A stretch of DNA of 36,285 bases, from assembly GCF_001949145.1 (NCBI RefSeq), contig NW_019091577.1, positions 314,896 to 351,180 of the forward strand, given 5' to 3'. Made by a program: the position numbers and the translations under genes. This stretch comes from Acanthaster planci. Its lineage: Eukaryota > Echinodermata > Asteroidea > Valvatida > Acanthasteridae. Positions 35,984 through 36,285 of the stretch are shown here, one piece after another. The notes below the pieces were generated by a model. It worked only from the letters and a program-made list of their open reading frames with translations, was not told the DNA's origin and did not search any database. Numbering within the stretch: position 1 is the first letter of the stretch; each line of letters begins with the position of its first letter.

Positions 35984-36285
35984 GTAAGAATAACATAAGG
36001 TCTTCACCATTCCCGTTACCATGCTCACGGTGCCGTTATGCCTATCCATTGCAATTTCTTTTATCCATAGCTACCACTTTCTTAAACATTACCCCCACTA
36101 CCACCCTTGCTACAACAACCATTGCCATGGGGGGTTAAACCACAGTTTTGAGCAGCCCTCTCCCCTCCAAAAAAATATATATATAGCAACCCATGGAAAA
36201 GTCAATAAAAAATCAAAACATCCAGGGAATCTTAGTGTCGCGACCATCGGATGACCATGCATGGAATAATGTTATATGCACCACG
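35984..36285 (+). other. Start of SLC22 intron 2
   Basis: Follows the donor GTAAGAATAA after LSDW/C. No exon or repeat is seen before the window ends. Confidence 0.7.

Overview
The window is nuclear DNA of an invertebrate deuterostome. Four to five spliced animal genes with GT-AG introns can be read through it, along with minisatellites, many foldback (inverted-repeat) elements and two assembly gaps. An echinoderm, perhaps a sea star, is the best guess. This rests on protein similarity to TMEM50, GCNT and SLC22, and on a repeat with ends like GGCCAATTTCATAGAGCTGC, a kind I associate with echinoderm genomes. The species is inference.

Layout. (1) 1299-12869, plus strand: the last 17 exons of a large NACHT-ATPase plus TPR protein, closest in architecture to TTC41/nephrocystin-3. 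The N-terminus lies upstream of the window. The 17 exons join into an unbroken 810-codon frame ending in TAG. (2) 16811-21562, minus strand: a complete six-exon TMEM50 gene (156 aa), tail-to-tail with gene 1. Its introns hold two minisatellites and an N gap. (3) 21.6-25.6 kb: a gene-poor stretch with four separate foldback elements, one of them about 0.8 kb. (4) 25609-27072 and 29725-31187, minus strand: two tandemly duplicated, single-exon core-2-type beta-1,6-N-acetylglucosaminyltransferases (GT14, GCNT family). The second copy has a one-base shift that disconnects its membrane anchor. (5) About 29.05 kb, plus strand: a lone relic exon of an SLC22 transporter between the two GCNT copies. (6) 34864 to beyond the window, plus strand: the first two coding exons of an intact-looking SLC22 organic ion transporter.

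The genes do not form a pathway or operon. The order GCNT(-), SLC22 relic(+), GCNT(-), SLC22(+) suggests that a two-gene block was duplicated and one SLC22 copy then decayed. I found no CRISPR array, bacterial operon, rRNA or intact tRNA. I also found no convincing new enzymatic system. The most unusual features are the density of unrelated foldback elements, the frameshifted GCNT paralogue, the hairpin carrying mirrored octamer and E-box motifs, and the duplicated splice-acceptor region in the NACHT gene.
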